Origin: a virus
Length of the DNA stretch: 36,378 nucleotides
IMG/VR virus record: IMGVR_UViG_3300033143_005799
Span: 1 to 36,378 of that record
Reading direction: 5' to 3' (one strand)
A program made the position numbers and the translations under genes. Below, piece by piece: positions 1 to 7,125 of this stretch. The notes under the pieces are model-generated. The model saw nothing but the letters and a program-made list of their open reading frames with translations. It was not told the DNA's origin and ran no database searches. Every line of letters starts with the position of its first letter. Positions within the stretch are counted from its first letter, which is position 1.

Positions 1-312
1 TTCCCCAGAGGTCTGTATCCAATCGAGTTGTCTCTCATGCTCTCTTTCCACGGTGCCGATGACTTGTTCCAGTGAGCCGCCGACAGTGCCGGAGGCAGCC
101 GCGCCTGCTCGTGCTCGTGCCTCTGTTGCAGACTGTTCAAGTTCCGTGCGCCGAATGGTCTCTTGTGTCTCAGCTTCGATGGCAGCTGCGTTCTCACGGC
201 CTATACGTTCTGCCTCTCTTGCAGCCGCTTCCGTGTCAGAAGCTGCCTCGCGGCTGGCCTCGTAACCCATAACCGTGCCCAATATCGATGCTACTGCTGC
301 TGCTCCGGCCAT
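1..312 (-). CDS. Internal virion protein, gp14-like paralogue (3' end outside window)
   Basis: The frame is open for 104 codons from an ATG at 312 to the window edge with no stop, so the C-terminus is missing. The start overlaps the stop of the upstream acetyltransferase gene as TAATG. The protein is Ala/Glu-rich and helical. It begins with a short hydrophobic stretch (MAGAAAVASILGTVMG), continues as a charged coiled-coil-like region and reaches the motif AAASGTVGGS near residue 75. The same layout and a matching AASGVQAGS motif occur in the product of 758-1384, so the two look like tandem paralogues. Position after tail tubular B and before the gp15/gp16-like genes is where T7-type phages carry gp14, which enters the host envelope during ejection. 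Role is inferred from order and composition. Confidence 0.6.
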   Translation of the reverse strand, partial: MAGAAAVASILGTVMGYEASREAASDTEAAAREAERIGRENAAAIEAETQETIRRTELEQSATEARARAGAAASGTVGGSLEQVIGTVEREHERQLDWIQTSGE

Positions 313-767
313 TAGTTTAATCTCCGCTCATATATCTTTTCGACCTGCTCGTAACCAATGTATTCGAGCAACGGACTGAAATCATGTTTAATTTTAACGT
401 GTTGCGATACCAGATGCACCCCGTTATCTCGAAGCACATCATCTGCAAATTTTATCAATTTTACACCCATCATCCTGCCGCGATGCGTTGGGTCGAGGTA
501 AAGTACATCTTGTACAGCATGCTTTCGAGCTCGGTAGTGTAGATTGTGATGTATCGCAAACGCCACGTACCCGATTAATTTATCTTCATTTCTCGCTGTG
601 AATATCTTGAACATGCCTAATTCTTGAAGCCTCTTATACGCGCCCCAGTCAGGATCGAGATCGAAATCTTCGTATAGACATATCTCATCCTTATGTTTAA
701 CGAGCAACGGCAACATCTCATTGATGAGATTGTCATCGAATATTTCTTCTTTATAGATTACCACCAC
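312..767 (-). CDS. GNAT-like acetyltransferase in the gp13 position
   Basis: 151 residues starting at GTG (767), overlapping the upstream gene by 10 bases (GTGGTGGTAA). The central part looks like a GNAT fold: a strand with KLIGYVAFAIH, then VLYLDPTHRGRMMGVKLIKF, which matches motif A (strand, acyl-CoA pyrophosphate loop, helix), and a C-terminal strand pair. The loop reads RGRMMG, so the first glycine of the usual R/Q-x-x-G-x-G/A is replaced by methionine. T7 gp13, encoded at the same place, is itself GNAT-like, so this is most likely a gp13-type protein. It may help virion assembly or have kept acyltransferase activity. Substrate unknown. Confidence 0.65.
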   Translation of the reverse strand: MVVIYKEEIFDDNLINEMLPLLVKHKDEICLYEDFDLDPDWGAYKRLQELGMFKIFTARNEDKLIGYVAFAIHHNLHYRARKHAVQDVLYLDPTHRGRMMGVKLIKFADDVLRDNGVHLVSQHVKIKHDFSPLLEYIGYEQVEKIYERRLN

Positions 768-1384
768 GGACTCGCTGTGCCTTTGTCGGCCTGGGCTGCG
801 GCGGCTTGTACACCTGTTCTTTGTGTTGGCATTGTGCGTCCTGTACCCGGTGTGGCCTGTCTCGGCTGTGGCGTAGTTGCCTCTGGACGCACTGGTGCCT
901 CAAGTGCGCCAAAACGGCCGCCAAGGTATTCTTCAAACCCGACTGTTGGACCCTCGACGAAGGCGGGTATGTCCGTTTCGTATTCATCAACATCTGCGTA
1001 CTGGACGTCATGGGCAGCTCGTTGTTCTGCTAATTGCTGTCTCTCAGCCCAATCCGACATCAGTGTTCCTGTCGCACCCCCTTCGAGCGCCTGTATATCC
1101 GATTCGTATTCACTTTGAATCAAGTCAAGATTGGTCACCCACTGTTCGGAGCCCGCTTGCACACCGCTGGCTGCCATTCTAGCCGTCATGCCCGATACGT
1201 TCTGTTCAAGGCTTGTGGCCGCATCAGCACCCCATTGCTGGTATGTTTCCCAGTAACCCTGCATTGTGTCAGCTTCGGCGACATCGGAAGCTGCAGATGC
1301 AGCGGCGGCTGCTTCTCTCTGACTACGCTGAATATCTTGGCTGGCCAACATTGATACCACTGTAACAGCTGCTGTAGCACCCAT
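758..1384 (-). CDS. Internal virion protein, gp14-like
   Basis: 208 residues; ATG at 1384 overlaps the stop of the tail tubular B reading frame (TAATG), with GGAG about eight bases upstream. The protein is Ala-rich and helical, with a hydrophobic start (MGATAAVTVVSMLAS), a central AASGVQAGS motif near residue 92 and a Gln/Pro-rich tail ending SPWW. T7 gp14 is of similar length and lies in the same place, between the nozzle and gp15. The start-to-middle region aligns with the truncated product at 1-312, which suggests duplication, with the acetyltransferase gene lying between the copies. No enzymatic motif is visible. Function in DNA ejection is inferred. Confidence 0.6.
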   Translation of the reverse strand: MGATAAVTVVSMLASQDIQRSQREAAAAASAASDVAEADTMQGYWETYQQWGADAATSLEQNVSGMTARMAASGVQAGSEQWVTNLDLIQSEYESDIQALEGGATGTLMSDWAERQQLAEQRAAHDVQYADVDEYETDIPAFVEGPTVGFEEYLGGRFGALEAPVRPEATTPQPRQATPGTGRTMPTQRTGVQAAAAQADKGTASPWW

Positions 1385-2457
1385 TATAACTTCTCCTGAT
1401 TAAGCTCACCGCTAACTGCCAATACAATAAGTGGGAAAGGTAAATCCTGTTCAATTGTTATGTCGGTTTCATTCTTCCAGCCTAACAAGCTGACAGATGA
1501 TTTTCCAGTAGTAAAAGGTTCTACTGTGTCCATCGGAGTGGATGGTGTGCGTGAAGGTGCCCTCTTACCGTTGACAAGAGGGTTGGCCGAATCCAATAAA
1601 TGGACATCTGCTAGAGGGTTGGCCGAATCCAATAAATGGACATCTGCTTTATGAAAGTTCTTGAGAAAGGGTGCTGATGTGCCAATTTTAGAACCCTTCT
1701 CAAAAGGTAATAATGTTAATTTGGAATTATATTGCAAACCTACCAAAGTCTTGCTCGCCTCTCGGTCAAGAGTGATCTGGCCAGATACCACCACCTTGTC
1801 AGGATGTGTCGCATCGTCAGCCAGTACCTGCACTGTCCGACCTTCAAGATGGTCAAGACCACTCACAACCGTAGTAGGGGTGATGAAAAATTGCTCATTC
1901 CATGAATCCATGAAACGCCTTTGATGTACAGCTTGGCTTTCATAATACAACTTGCCATCAGCTCGTTTCACCAACATTCCTAGAATACTGGTACCATGCA
2001 ATGTTGTGACATTAATATCAATACATTCGTCACCTATGCTGTGGCGTGACCAACCGTATATATTGTTGGATCGGTCGTATGATAAAACAGCAAAAGTTCC
2101 ATCCTCAAGCAACCCTATAAGTAGGTTTTGAGGATTCTGCAACCATGCAATCCGTTTTATCCCGCCATTTGTTATGTGTTCGGAAAAATAAGTGAGGTCA
2201 GTCGAAAGCCAATTGTCTTTTGACCATTCATATTGCATAGCCCGCAACTTCTTACCATCGGCAGATACGTAAAAAATTTGATCACCAACCTGTTCACCCT
2301 GCATATCAGCTGATCCATACGCCGATTGTTGAACAACAGCGTGGTCGGAAGGTGTGATAACGCCCCCCTCGGAGGTAATAATATGTTCCCCCGCTTCTGT
2401 CCCGACAAGCAAATTCTTAGTCGCCAATAACCATTCAATACCACCGTAACTAGCCAA
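1384..2457 (-). CDS. Tail tubular protein B (nozzle), C-terminal part of a frameshifted gene
   Basis: The listed 357 residues begin at a TTG, but the frame stays open upstream to about 2610 and there reads GTYFQGRLWLAATP, then QTIWSSKSGDPENFDTGTGL. That segment is the conserved middle of the gp12/nozzle family. This is therefore the C-terminal portion of the gene that starts at 3449, displaced by one frame, and the TTG is probably not a real start. The C-terminal part contains a perfect 12-residue tandem repeat (ADVHLLDSANPL) made by a 36-bp duplication. The nozzle forms the distal tail tube below the gp11-like ring. Whether the product is made by frameshifting, or the break is a mutation or a sequencing/assembly error, cannot be settled here. 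Confidence 0.75.
   Translation of the reverse strand: MASYGGIEWLLATKNLLVGTEAGEHIITSEGGVITPSDHAVVQQSAYGSADMQGEQVGDQIFYVSADGKKLRAMQYEWSKDNWLSTDLTYFSEHITNGGIKRIAWLQNPQNLLIGLLEDGTFAVLSYDRSNNIYGWSRHSIGDECIDINVTTLHGTSILGMLVKRADGKLYYESQAVHQRRFMDSWNEQFFITPTTVVSGLDHLEGRTVQVLADDATHPDKVVVSGQITLDREASKTLVGLQYNSKLTLLPFEKGSKIGTSAPFLKNFHKADVHLLDSANPLADVHLLDSANPLVNGKRAPSRTPSTPMDTVEPFTTGKSSVSLLGWKNETDITIEQDLPFPLIVLAVSGELNQEKL
1577..1648. repeat. Perfect 36-bp tandem duplication in the nozzle gene
   Basis: Two identical 36-bp units (1577-1612 and 1613-1648) lie head to tail and keep the reading frame. They encode ADVHLLDSANPL twice. The absence of any difference suggests a recent duplication or an assembly effect. 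Confidence 0.95.
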
Positions 2458-2561
2458 CGCGATAACTATTGCCTCATCATCTAATCCTGTACCCGTGTCA
2501 AAGTTTTCTGGATCGCCGGATTTAGAAGACCAGATAGTTTGGCGATGCGCAGGAGTTGCCG

Positions 2562-3449
2562 CTAACCATAGACGTCCTTGGAAATATGTCCCTGCAGATG
2601 GCCTGCTGAATATGAAAACGCATCGGTTGTTGTGTTGTATTCCAATTTTTGTGGAGGATGGTTCGGGTGCACGAAGTATGTGGATTCCCCGATGGGCACA
2701 GGTATAGCATGAACCTCGTTAATCTCGTCCTCCGACCAAGGTGTTACGAATTCTGGCGATGCTAGGACGGCATCCGTCACTCCAAAATATGTCACTTCAA
2801 CAGCATCAGTGCCGTCATTGCTATCGTTGAGAATTGTTATCCAGAATGTGGTGCCGGGCACCGTTACGTCCAGAGTCTCACTAGGATTTGCACTTGTTAC
2901 GTCAAGATAACTTCCATCGCCAGCTGCTGTGCCCACCAATACGTCATAATTAGCGCCACCATGTGTGCCAACAAGTATTTTATATGTTCCAGATGACGGG
3001 ACCGTTATTTGCTGCGCTATCCGTGCCCATTTATTAGGGTTTGAGGTGACTGTGAGTACCGAGTGATGGTCTGCGAAAGTGACTGTCTGTGACGAATCAC
3101 TAACAGCCGCCGTCCAATCGGCACCGCCATAATGGAAGTGACTATTGAGTGCGTAATTAGTAGCAGGAATTTGACCGGTAACACTGCCGATCACCATCTT
3201 ATAATCAAGAAGTAGAATACTATAAAAGAAACTATTGCTAATAGCATGGCCGAATATTCGGCCGTTATTACCGTCGAAGGATTGTATGAAACTGGTCCCA
3301 TCGCGAGACATAGCGGGTCCGCGTGAATCAGGGATCATATTCTCAAGTTCTTTGCAGCCCTGGGCATAACCCTCAGCACTCAGTCTTCCGTGAGTCAGTG
3401 GTGAAATTTCACCAGCTGAGAAAGATTCTTGGATAACCGTCATTTCCAC
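2562..3449 (-). CDS. Tail tubular protein B (nozzle), N-terminal part with a jelly-roll insert
   Basis: 295 residues from ATG at 3449, four bases after the tail tubular A gene. The N-terminus (QESFSAGEISPLTHGRLSAE, then a GC..LEN region) is the hallmark of the podovirus nozzle / tail tubular B family. Residues about 98-225 (NSHFHYGGADWTAAVS to VEVTYFGVTD) look like an inserted beta-rich, CBM4/9-like jelly-roll domain related in pattern to the products of 4330-4929 and 27333-27926. The family signature resumes at VHPNHPPQKLEYN, then the frame runs out after DAFSYSAGHLQG. The true continuation is in the next frame, with a run of expected residues apparently absent at the junction near 2590-2605. 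Confidence 0.8.
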   Translation of the reverse strand: MEMTVIQESFSAGEISPLTHGRLSAEGYAQGCKELENMIPDSRGPAMSRDGTSFIQSFDGNNGRIFGHAISNSFFYSILLLDYKMVIGSVTGQIPATNYALNSHFHYGGADWTAAVSDSSQTVTFADHHSVLTVTSNPNKWARIAQQITVPSSGTYKILVGTHGGANYDVLVGTAAGDGSYLDVTSANPSETLDVTVPGTTFWITILNDSNDGTDAVEVTYFGVTDAVLASPEFVTPWSEDEINEVHAIPVPIGESTYFVHPNHPPQKLEYNTTTDAFSYSAGHLQGHISKDVYG

Positions 3450-3453
3450 GGAA

Positions 3454-4068
3454 TTAGCCCCCCGGCGTTACTTTGCTCGATGAACCAACTGTTGGGCCTG
3501 CGAGCGATGATCCTGAATATCGTGATCCACGTAACCAACTGGAAGTGATCTTCCTGGATTTACCCTGCATGCCGTCGTTGGTGAACGCTTCATTCATTTT
3601 ATCACTATAAATAGCGTAATATTGTTTTTGCAATTTCATTGAATGGGTAAGGGTTATGGCGAGGTCGGCTGCGAGTCGAGCAGCCAAGGCTTGTACGAAC
3701 AACGCGGAGAAGCGATTAGGGTCCGTTATACGCACAACTGCCCGAATCTTCGCAGCCGCCTCATTTGTAACAATCGCAGTTCCTTCGATCCGCCAGTCCT
3801 CACCGTTGTTAAAATCCATCACCCTTAATACATCGGGCGGCAGAGGGAATGCGTTAACATATCCATTAACAGGTGGGGTGGCCGATTTCGGGAGATCAAA
3901 TCGACCTATAGCAAATGTCCAGTCATGCGCCTCCAACACAGCGTCACGGATGTCGGCGTAATTAGCCTTGCACACTTTCGCCTCATTGATGTCATCATCA
4001 AGTGAGGTTATCAGCGAACCCCCGAGCCATGACAGCGCCTGGTTACAAATGGAGACATCAGAAGCCAT
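3454..4068 (-). CDS. Tail tubular protein A (gp11-like adaptor)
   Basis: 204 residues; ATG at 4068 follows AGGATAATCT and lies three bases after the upstream stop. The N-terminus (VSICNQALSWLGGSLITSLD, then an Asn-Glu-Ala and Cys-x-x-x-Tyr pattern, RDAVLEAHDWTFA) and the middle (YVNAFPLPPDVLRVMDF, WRIEGTAIVTNEA) are typical of T7 gp11-type adaptors. Length is normal for the family. The protein forms the ring between portal and nozzle. The Ser/Gly-rich C-terminus is likely flexible. Placement directly before the nozzle gene agrees with the family. Confidence 0.88.
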   Translation of the reverse strand: MASDVSICNQALSWLGGSLITSLDDDINEAKVCKANYADIRDAVLEAHDWTFAIGRFDLPKSATPPVNGYVNAFPLPPDVLRVMDFNNGEDWRIEGTAIVTNEAAAKIRAVVRITDPNRFSALFVQALAARLAADLAITLTHSMKLQKQYYAIYSDKMNEAFTNDGMQGKSRKITSSWLRGSRYSGSSLAGPTVGSSSKVTPGG

Positions 4069-4071
4069 AGA

Positions 4072-4320
4072 TTATCCTAGCACATCTTTTATTTTGGCCC
4101 CAAATCCTTTCTTTTCAGCAGCTTTCTTTTCATCAGGTTTTTCTTCAGCAGCTTCCTTTTCATCTTCCTTCTGCACACTTTCACCCGTCGATACATCTTT
4201 CGGGATGAAACGCACAATTTCATCGGCAGGATAGTCGTTTTTGAAACGCTCAAGGATTTCCTCTTGCGTACAACCATTCGCCACCATCGATTTTATTTTG
4301 TAGGTATCGCCGACTCTCAT
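4072..4320 (-). CDS. Small charged protein of the head-tail region, unknown function
   Basis: 82 residues, preceded by an AGGG-type ribosome site. Residues 1-40 look like a small helical domain (MVANGCTQEEILERFKNDYP resembles a helix-turn-helix or spacer-type fold). Residues 45-75 are a low-complexity Glu/Lys/Ala stretch, followed by GFGAKIKDVLG. It lies between the jelly-roll head protein and tail tubular A, so a minor structural or assembly role is likely. No family is recognised. Confidence 0.6.
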   Translation of the reverse strand: MRVGDTYKIKSMVANGCTQEEILERFKNDYPADEIVRFIPKDVSTGESVQKEDEKEAAEEKPDEKKAAEKKGFGAKIKDVLG

Positions 4321-4329
4321 AAGAAGCCC

Positions 4330-4929
4330 CTATAGTACATGTGTATTTAATGCTCGTTTGATGACACGCTCATTGGCCTTGACCCCATCTGTCGCGCGCC
4401 CCATGTGTAACAAGCCGTTTGTTAATTTTGCCGAAATGTTGTCGAAGAATGTGTATTCTGCCGCAACAGCACTACCTACTATCAGATTGATATATGTAGT
4501 GGTGGTGGTCGCCACAAAACTAAATCCTTTATCTGCCCCAACAATATGTCGTGCTAATGAATCATCACCCGCACTTGTACCGATTGAGATAGAAGCGTCG
4601 CCAGAATTACCAAGATCAACATCACATTGTGCTCGATACGTCTTACCAACCTCAGTCGTTATGACTTGATGTGCGTAGCCTTTCGCTGCACCATCGTTGG
4701 TTATTTTTAGTCGAGCAGTGTCGATTGATAATGTTGCACCAACACCCGTCCAACCTGTAGTGGCCGATGGGAAATCACCATTACTGACAAGCTCTGATCC
4801 AAAACCTGTGACAGCATTCGATTCCTCTATACCACTACCCTTATCGATACTCTGAATAAGTGTGGTTTTAGGCGTATCCGCAGCTTCGACAGTAATTTTC
4901 AAGTCAGTTTTCACGCTAATAATAGCCAT
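4330..4929 (-). CDS. Jelly-roll head protein, probable capsid decoration or fibre
   Basis: 199 residues; ATG at 4929 preceded by AAGGAAGA. Residues about 45-170 form a beta-rich domain that begins GSELVSNGDFPSATTGW and continues with KGYAHQVITTEVGKTYRA, a pattern typical of CenC-like carbohydrate-binding modules (CBM4/9). The N-terminal 40 residues and the C-terminus may anchor it to the virion. The gene directly follows the capsid gene beyond a terminator, where many phages encode decoration proteins. A role in binding sugars on the cell surface or in mucus is an inference from the fold alone. Confidence 0.65.
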   Translation of the reverse strand: MAIISVKTDLKITVEAADTPKTTLIQSIDKGSGIEESNAVTGFGSELVSNGDFPSATTGWTGVGATLSIDTARLKITNDGAAKGYAHQVITTEVGKTYRAQCDVDLGNSGDASISIGTSAGDDSLARHIVGADKGFSFVATTTTTYINLIVGSAVAAEYTFFDNISAKLTNGLLHMGRATDGVKANERVIKRALNTHVL

Positions 4930-4950
4930 GTCAATCTTCCTTTTAGAAAT

Positions 4951-4973
4951 AAAAGAAAGCCCCCGAAGGGGCC
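4951..4973 (-). terminator. Rho-independent terminator after the capsid gene
   Basis: On the minus strand, GGCCCC-TTCG-GGGGC is followed by TTTCTTTT, starting just after the capsid stop. A UUCG tetraloop on a GC stem plus a T-rich tail is a strong intrinsic terminator signature. Partial read-through would give capsid in excess over downstream tail genes. Confidence 0.85.
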
Positions 4974-4979
4974 AACTAA

Positions 4980-5876
4980 TTAAGCTACAGTATCTGCCGC
5001 TTTGAATCGAACAACATGTTCATCTTCAACACGAACAACCGCCATGCTCAACTGCATGTACACTTGCCATGCAAATGACATGTCAGGACGTTCTGCAACA
5101 CGAGTCGTGATATCGCCAGCAACATGTAAACCAAGACCTTTCTTAGTGAAGGCCAGGCAATCAAGCTGATTAGTCGTTGGGACATTTAAGCGATTGGAAA
5201 CGATCCAAGTGAATCCCATAAAGTTTGGCAGATAACCTGTCGCCAATGCTTTCTGAGCTTGGAAATCACCAGAAGTAACTTCTAGCAATTGCATCAATTT
5301 ACGACGCTGTTTCGGACCGATGATGAAGAATTTTTCTTCGTCGGGATCGACATCATTTTCGTAGAACTTTTCGTCTACTTCCAAAATGGTGTCCAGAGTG
5401 ATTTCACCAGAATAGTCGCCAACAGTTTGACCAGCTGTGAATGCAACTGTGCTGCCAGCGCCGTCAGCTGCTGCTGCGGTTGCTGCTGTGATGATCAGAT
5501 CATCGACTTGGCGATTCATGTTCATTACCAAGTTTTCAACAGTGGCATTTTTAGGATCAATCAACATCTGTACGATGTCTTCTTGTTCGATCACTTCACC
5601 AGTGTCGTAAGTCGCGATAACAGTATTACGGCGTGTCCACGCTAAACCGTCTGTCGCGCCTACTGCACCGGAACCGTTACCGCCTGCAGGCGATACCATA
5701 CGAGCTGCGGTTTTAGCGCGAGCCGTAGATGAACCTAAGCGATCCCAGTTATGTTTTTCGGATTGATTGTTTACTTCTGAAACGCACATGCGTAAGCGCG
5801 AGCGTTTTTGTTGTGCCAGTTGGCGTACAGTCGCTTCGAATGTTTCGATATACGCTGCAGGAATTGTAATAGCCAT
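4980..5876 (-). CDS. Major capsid protein
   Basis: 298 residues, ATG at 5876 preceded by GAGGAAGAATC. It lies directly downstream of the scaffold gene and is the only protein of suitable size there. The N-terminus (MAITIPAAYIETFEATVRQL, then QQKRSRLRM) and the central part (MFNMNRQVDDLII-like region at VENLVMNMNRQVDD, EKFFIIGPKQRRKLMQLLEV) match the general pattern of podovirus capsid proteins with an HK97-type fold, though I cannot align it to T7 gp10 by eye. It is flanked by hairpin terminators on both sides, which suggests separate dosage control. Confidence rests on position, size and sequence style. Confidence 0.82.
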   Translation of the reverse strand: MAITIPAAYIETFEATVRQLAQQKRSRLRMCVSEVNNQSEKHNWDRLGSSTARAKTAARMVSPAGGNGSGAVGATDGLAWTRRNTVIATYDTGEVIEQEDIVQMLIDPKNATVENLVMNMNRQVDDLIITAATAAAADGAGSTVAFTAGQTVGDYSGEITLDTILEVDEKFYENDVDPDEEKFFIIGPKQRRKLMQLLEVTSGDFQAQKALATGYLPNFMGFTWIVSNRLNVPTTNQLDCLAFTKKGLGLHVAGDITTRVAERPDMSFAWQVYMQLSMAVVRVEDEHVVRFKAADTVA

Positions 5877-5965
5877 GATTCTTCCTCATAAAGAATGGTG
5901 TATAAAATTTATCTTCTTTTGAGGGAATCCTGTATGGGCCTCTGATACTACAGGTTCGTCGGGCC

Positions 5966-6009
5966 TAAAAAGGGAATCCGGCTATAACCAATCATAGTCA
6001 TAACCGGAT
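5966..6009 (-). terminator. Hairpin after the scaffold gene, possible terminator
   Basis: The arms ATCCGG (5976-5981) and CCGGAT (6004-6009) form an imperfect stem on the minus strand just after the scaffold stop. After TCCC comes TTTTT. The T run is four bases from the stem, so termination is probably partial. No convincing promoter is visible between here and the capsid start. Confidence 0.5.
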
Positions 6010-6014
6010 GTTTG

Positions 6015-6911
6015 TCAACTTTCTCCGCTTAATAGTTTTGCATATTCCACACGTTTGGTAAGCAAACCCTGGTAAAGCGGGTCGAGAGGGTCCATGTCCA
6101 ACATCTTTTTGGTCACTTCCGCGATACGCTCTTTCAGCTCCGTGGGCGTGTGTTCACTGACGTTGCTAGGGTCTTTCACGAATGAATTGGACTCGTTGCC
6201 GAACTTCTCAGCGATGCTGTCCAACCAACGCAAAGTCCCTGCGTCAACCTTACCGTCGGCCAATGCTGCCTGCAGACCTTCCGGGGCATCCAATTGTTTG
6301 GCAATATTGGATGCGCGAGACACTTTCTGATCGTATGCGCGACCCCAATCACCTTTCAGTTGGTCGATCCCCGATTTATGATCGGCATCAAAACCAGACA
6401 TTCGATCATTGTCAGCCACTGCCATCGAGCCCGCCATTTGCTCAAATTGAGATTTACTCAATCCCGCTTTATGTGCCTCCCCTGCTAGAAAACCAAATCG
6501 CTCATCAGTCATGCCTACCCAATGTTCCGGTTTGACATACCCTGCCGCATCATCAGGAAGTCCCATTGCCTTGTGGACTGCCGCCATTGACTCAGCATCT
6601 TCCGTATTCGGAACCGCCATCAAGCCGACATTTTTTTCCAATAGACTTTGGCGGAATGCCGCTATGTCTTCCGCAGGTGCATCGGCGCCCGGTACACGGA
6701 TCGAATTACCGACCATTGATTTTGTATCAAGGAATCGTTTTGCCAATACCTCAACACTTTTAACTTCCTGCAAGGTTGCATTGTTGCGCATGTCTTCTGG
6801 AAGACTGTTGCGCCAATCCCCTTCACCGGGGGTTGGTGTTGGCTCCACCGCAGGTGCGGCTGCTGGATCGCCTGTTGGTTCTGCTGCTGGCGCAGCTGCT
6901 GGATCACTCAT
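6015..6911 (-). CDS. Scaffolding protein
   Basis: 298 residues; ATG at 6911 with AGGAG about 12 bases upstream, overlapping the preceding gene by eight bases. The N-terminus is a low-complexity Ala/Pro/Glu stretch, followed by GDWRNSLPEDMRNNATLQEV, a pattern common in scaffolds of portal-scaffold-capsid cassettes. The rest is acidic and helical, ending in a charged helix (LTKRVEYAKLLSGES) that could bind coat protein. Scaffolds direct procapsid assembly and leave before or during packaging. Position between portal and capsid supports the call. Confidence 0.85.
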   Translation of the reverse strand: MSDPAAAPAAEPTGDPAAAPAVEPTPTPGEGDWRNSLPEDMRNNATLQEVKSVEVLAKRFLDTKSMVGNSIRVPGADAPAEDIAAFRQSLLEKNVGLMAVPNTEDAESMAAVHKAMGLPDDAAGYVKPEHWVGMTDERFGFLAGEAHKAGLSKSQFEQMAGSMAVADNDRMSGFDADHKSGIDQLKGDWGRAYDQKVSRASNIAKQLDAPEGLQAALADGKVDAGTLRWLDSIAEKFGNESNSFVKDPSNVSEHTPTELKERIAEVTKKMLDMDPLDPLYQGLLTKRVEYAKLLSGES

Positions 6912-7125
6912 CGGTTGCTTCTCCTAATAAAATAAAATTTCTAGCCATGACGCGCATACCCTCGTTGTACGCGCTGGTATACGGATCCCCAGGTTTATGG
7001 CTAGTCTTGTTCGCATAATATTCTAAATCTTTGCGAATAATGTCACCGTTGCTTCCTGATAAGGCGGCACGGTACGCCTTTCTTACTTGGTCCTCTACTT
7101 CACGACCTGTTAATTCATCGCTCAT
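6904..7125 (-). CDS. Small Bbp19-like protein
   Basis: 73 residues; start overlaps the portal stop as ATGA. The C-terminal half (DPYTSAYNEGMRVMARNFIL) resembles the Bordetella phage Bbp19-type family, small proteins encoded between portal and scaffold. Function is not established; the gene's place argues for an assembly role. Confidence 0.6.
   Translation of the reverse strand: MSDELTGREVEDQVRKAYRAALSGSNGDIIRKDLEYYANKTSHKPGDPYTSAYNEGMRVMARNFILLGEATDE

Noticed and set aside
2560-2620. Programmed -1 frameshift in the nozzle gene
   Set aside because: No X-XXY-YYZ slippery heptamer is seen at the switch, and residues are missing, which slippage does not explain.
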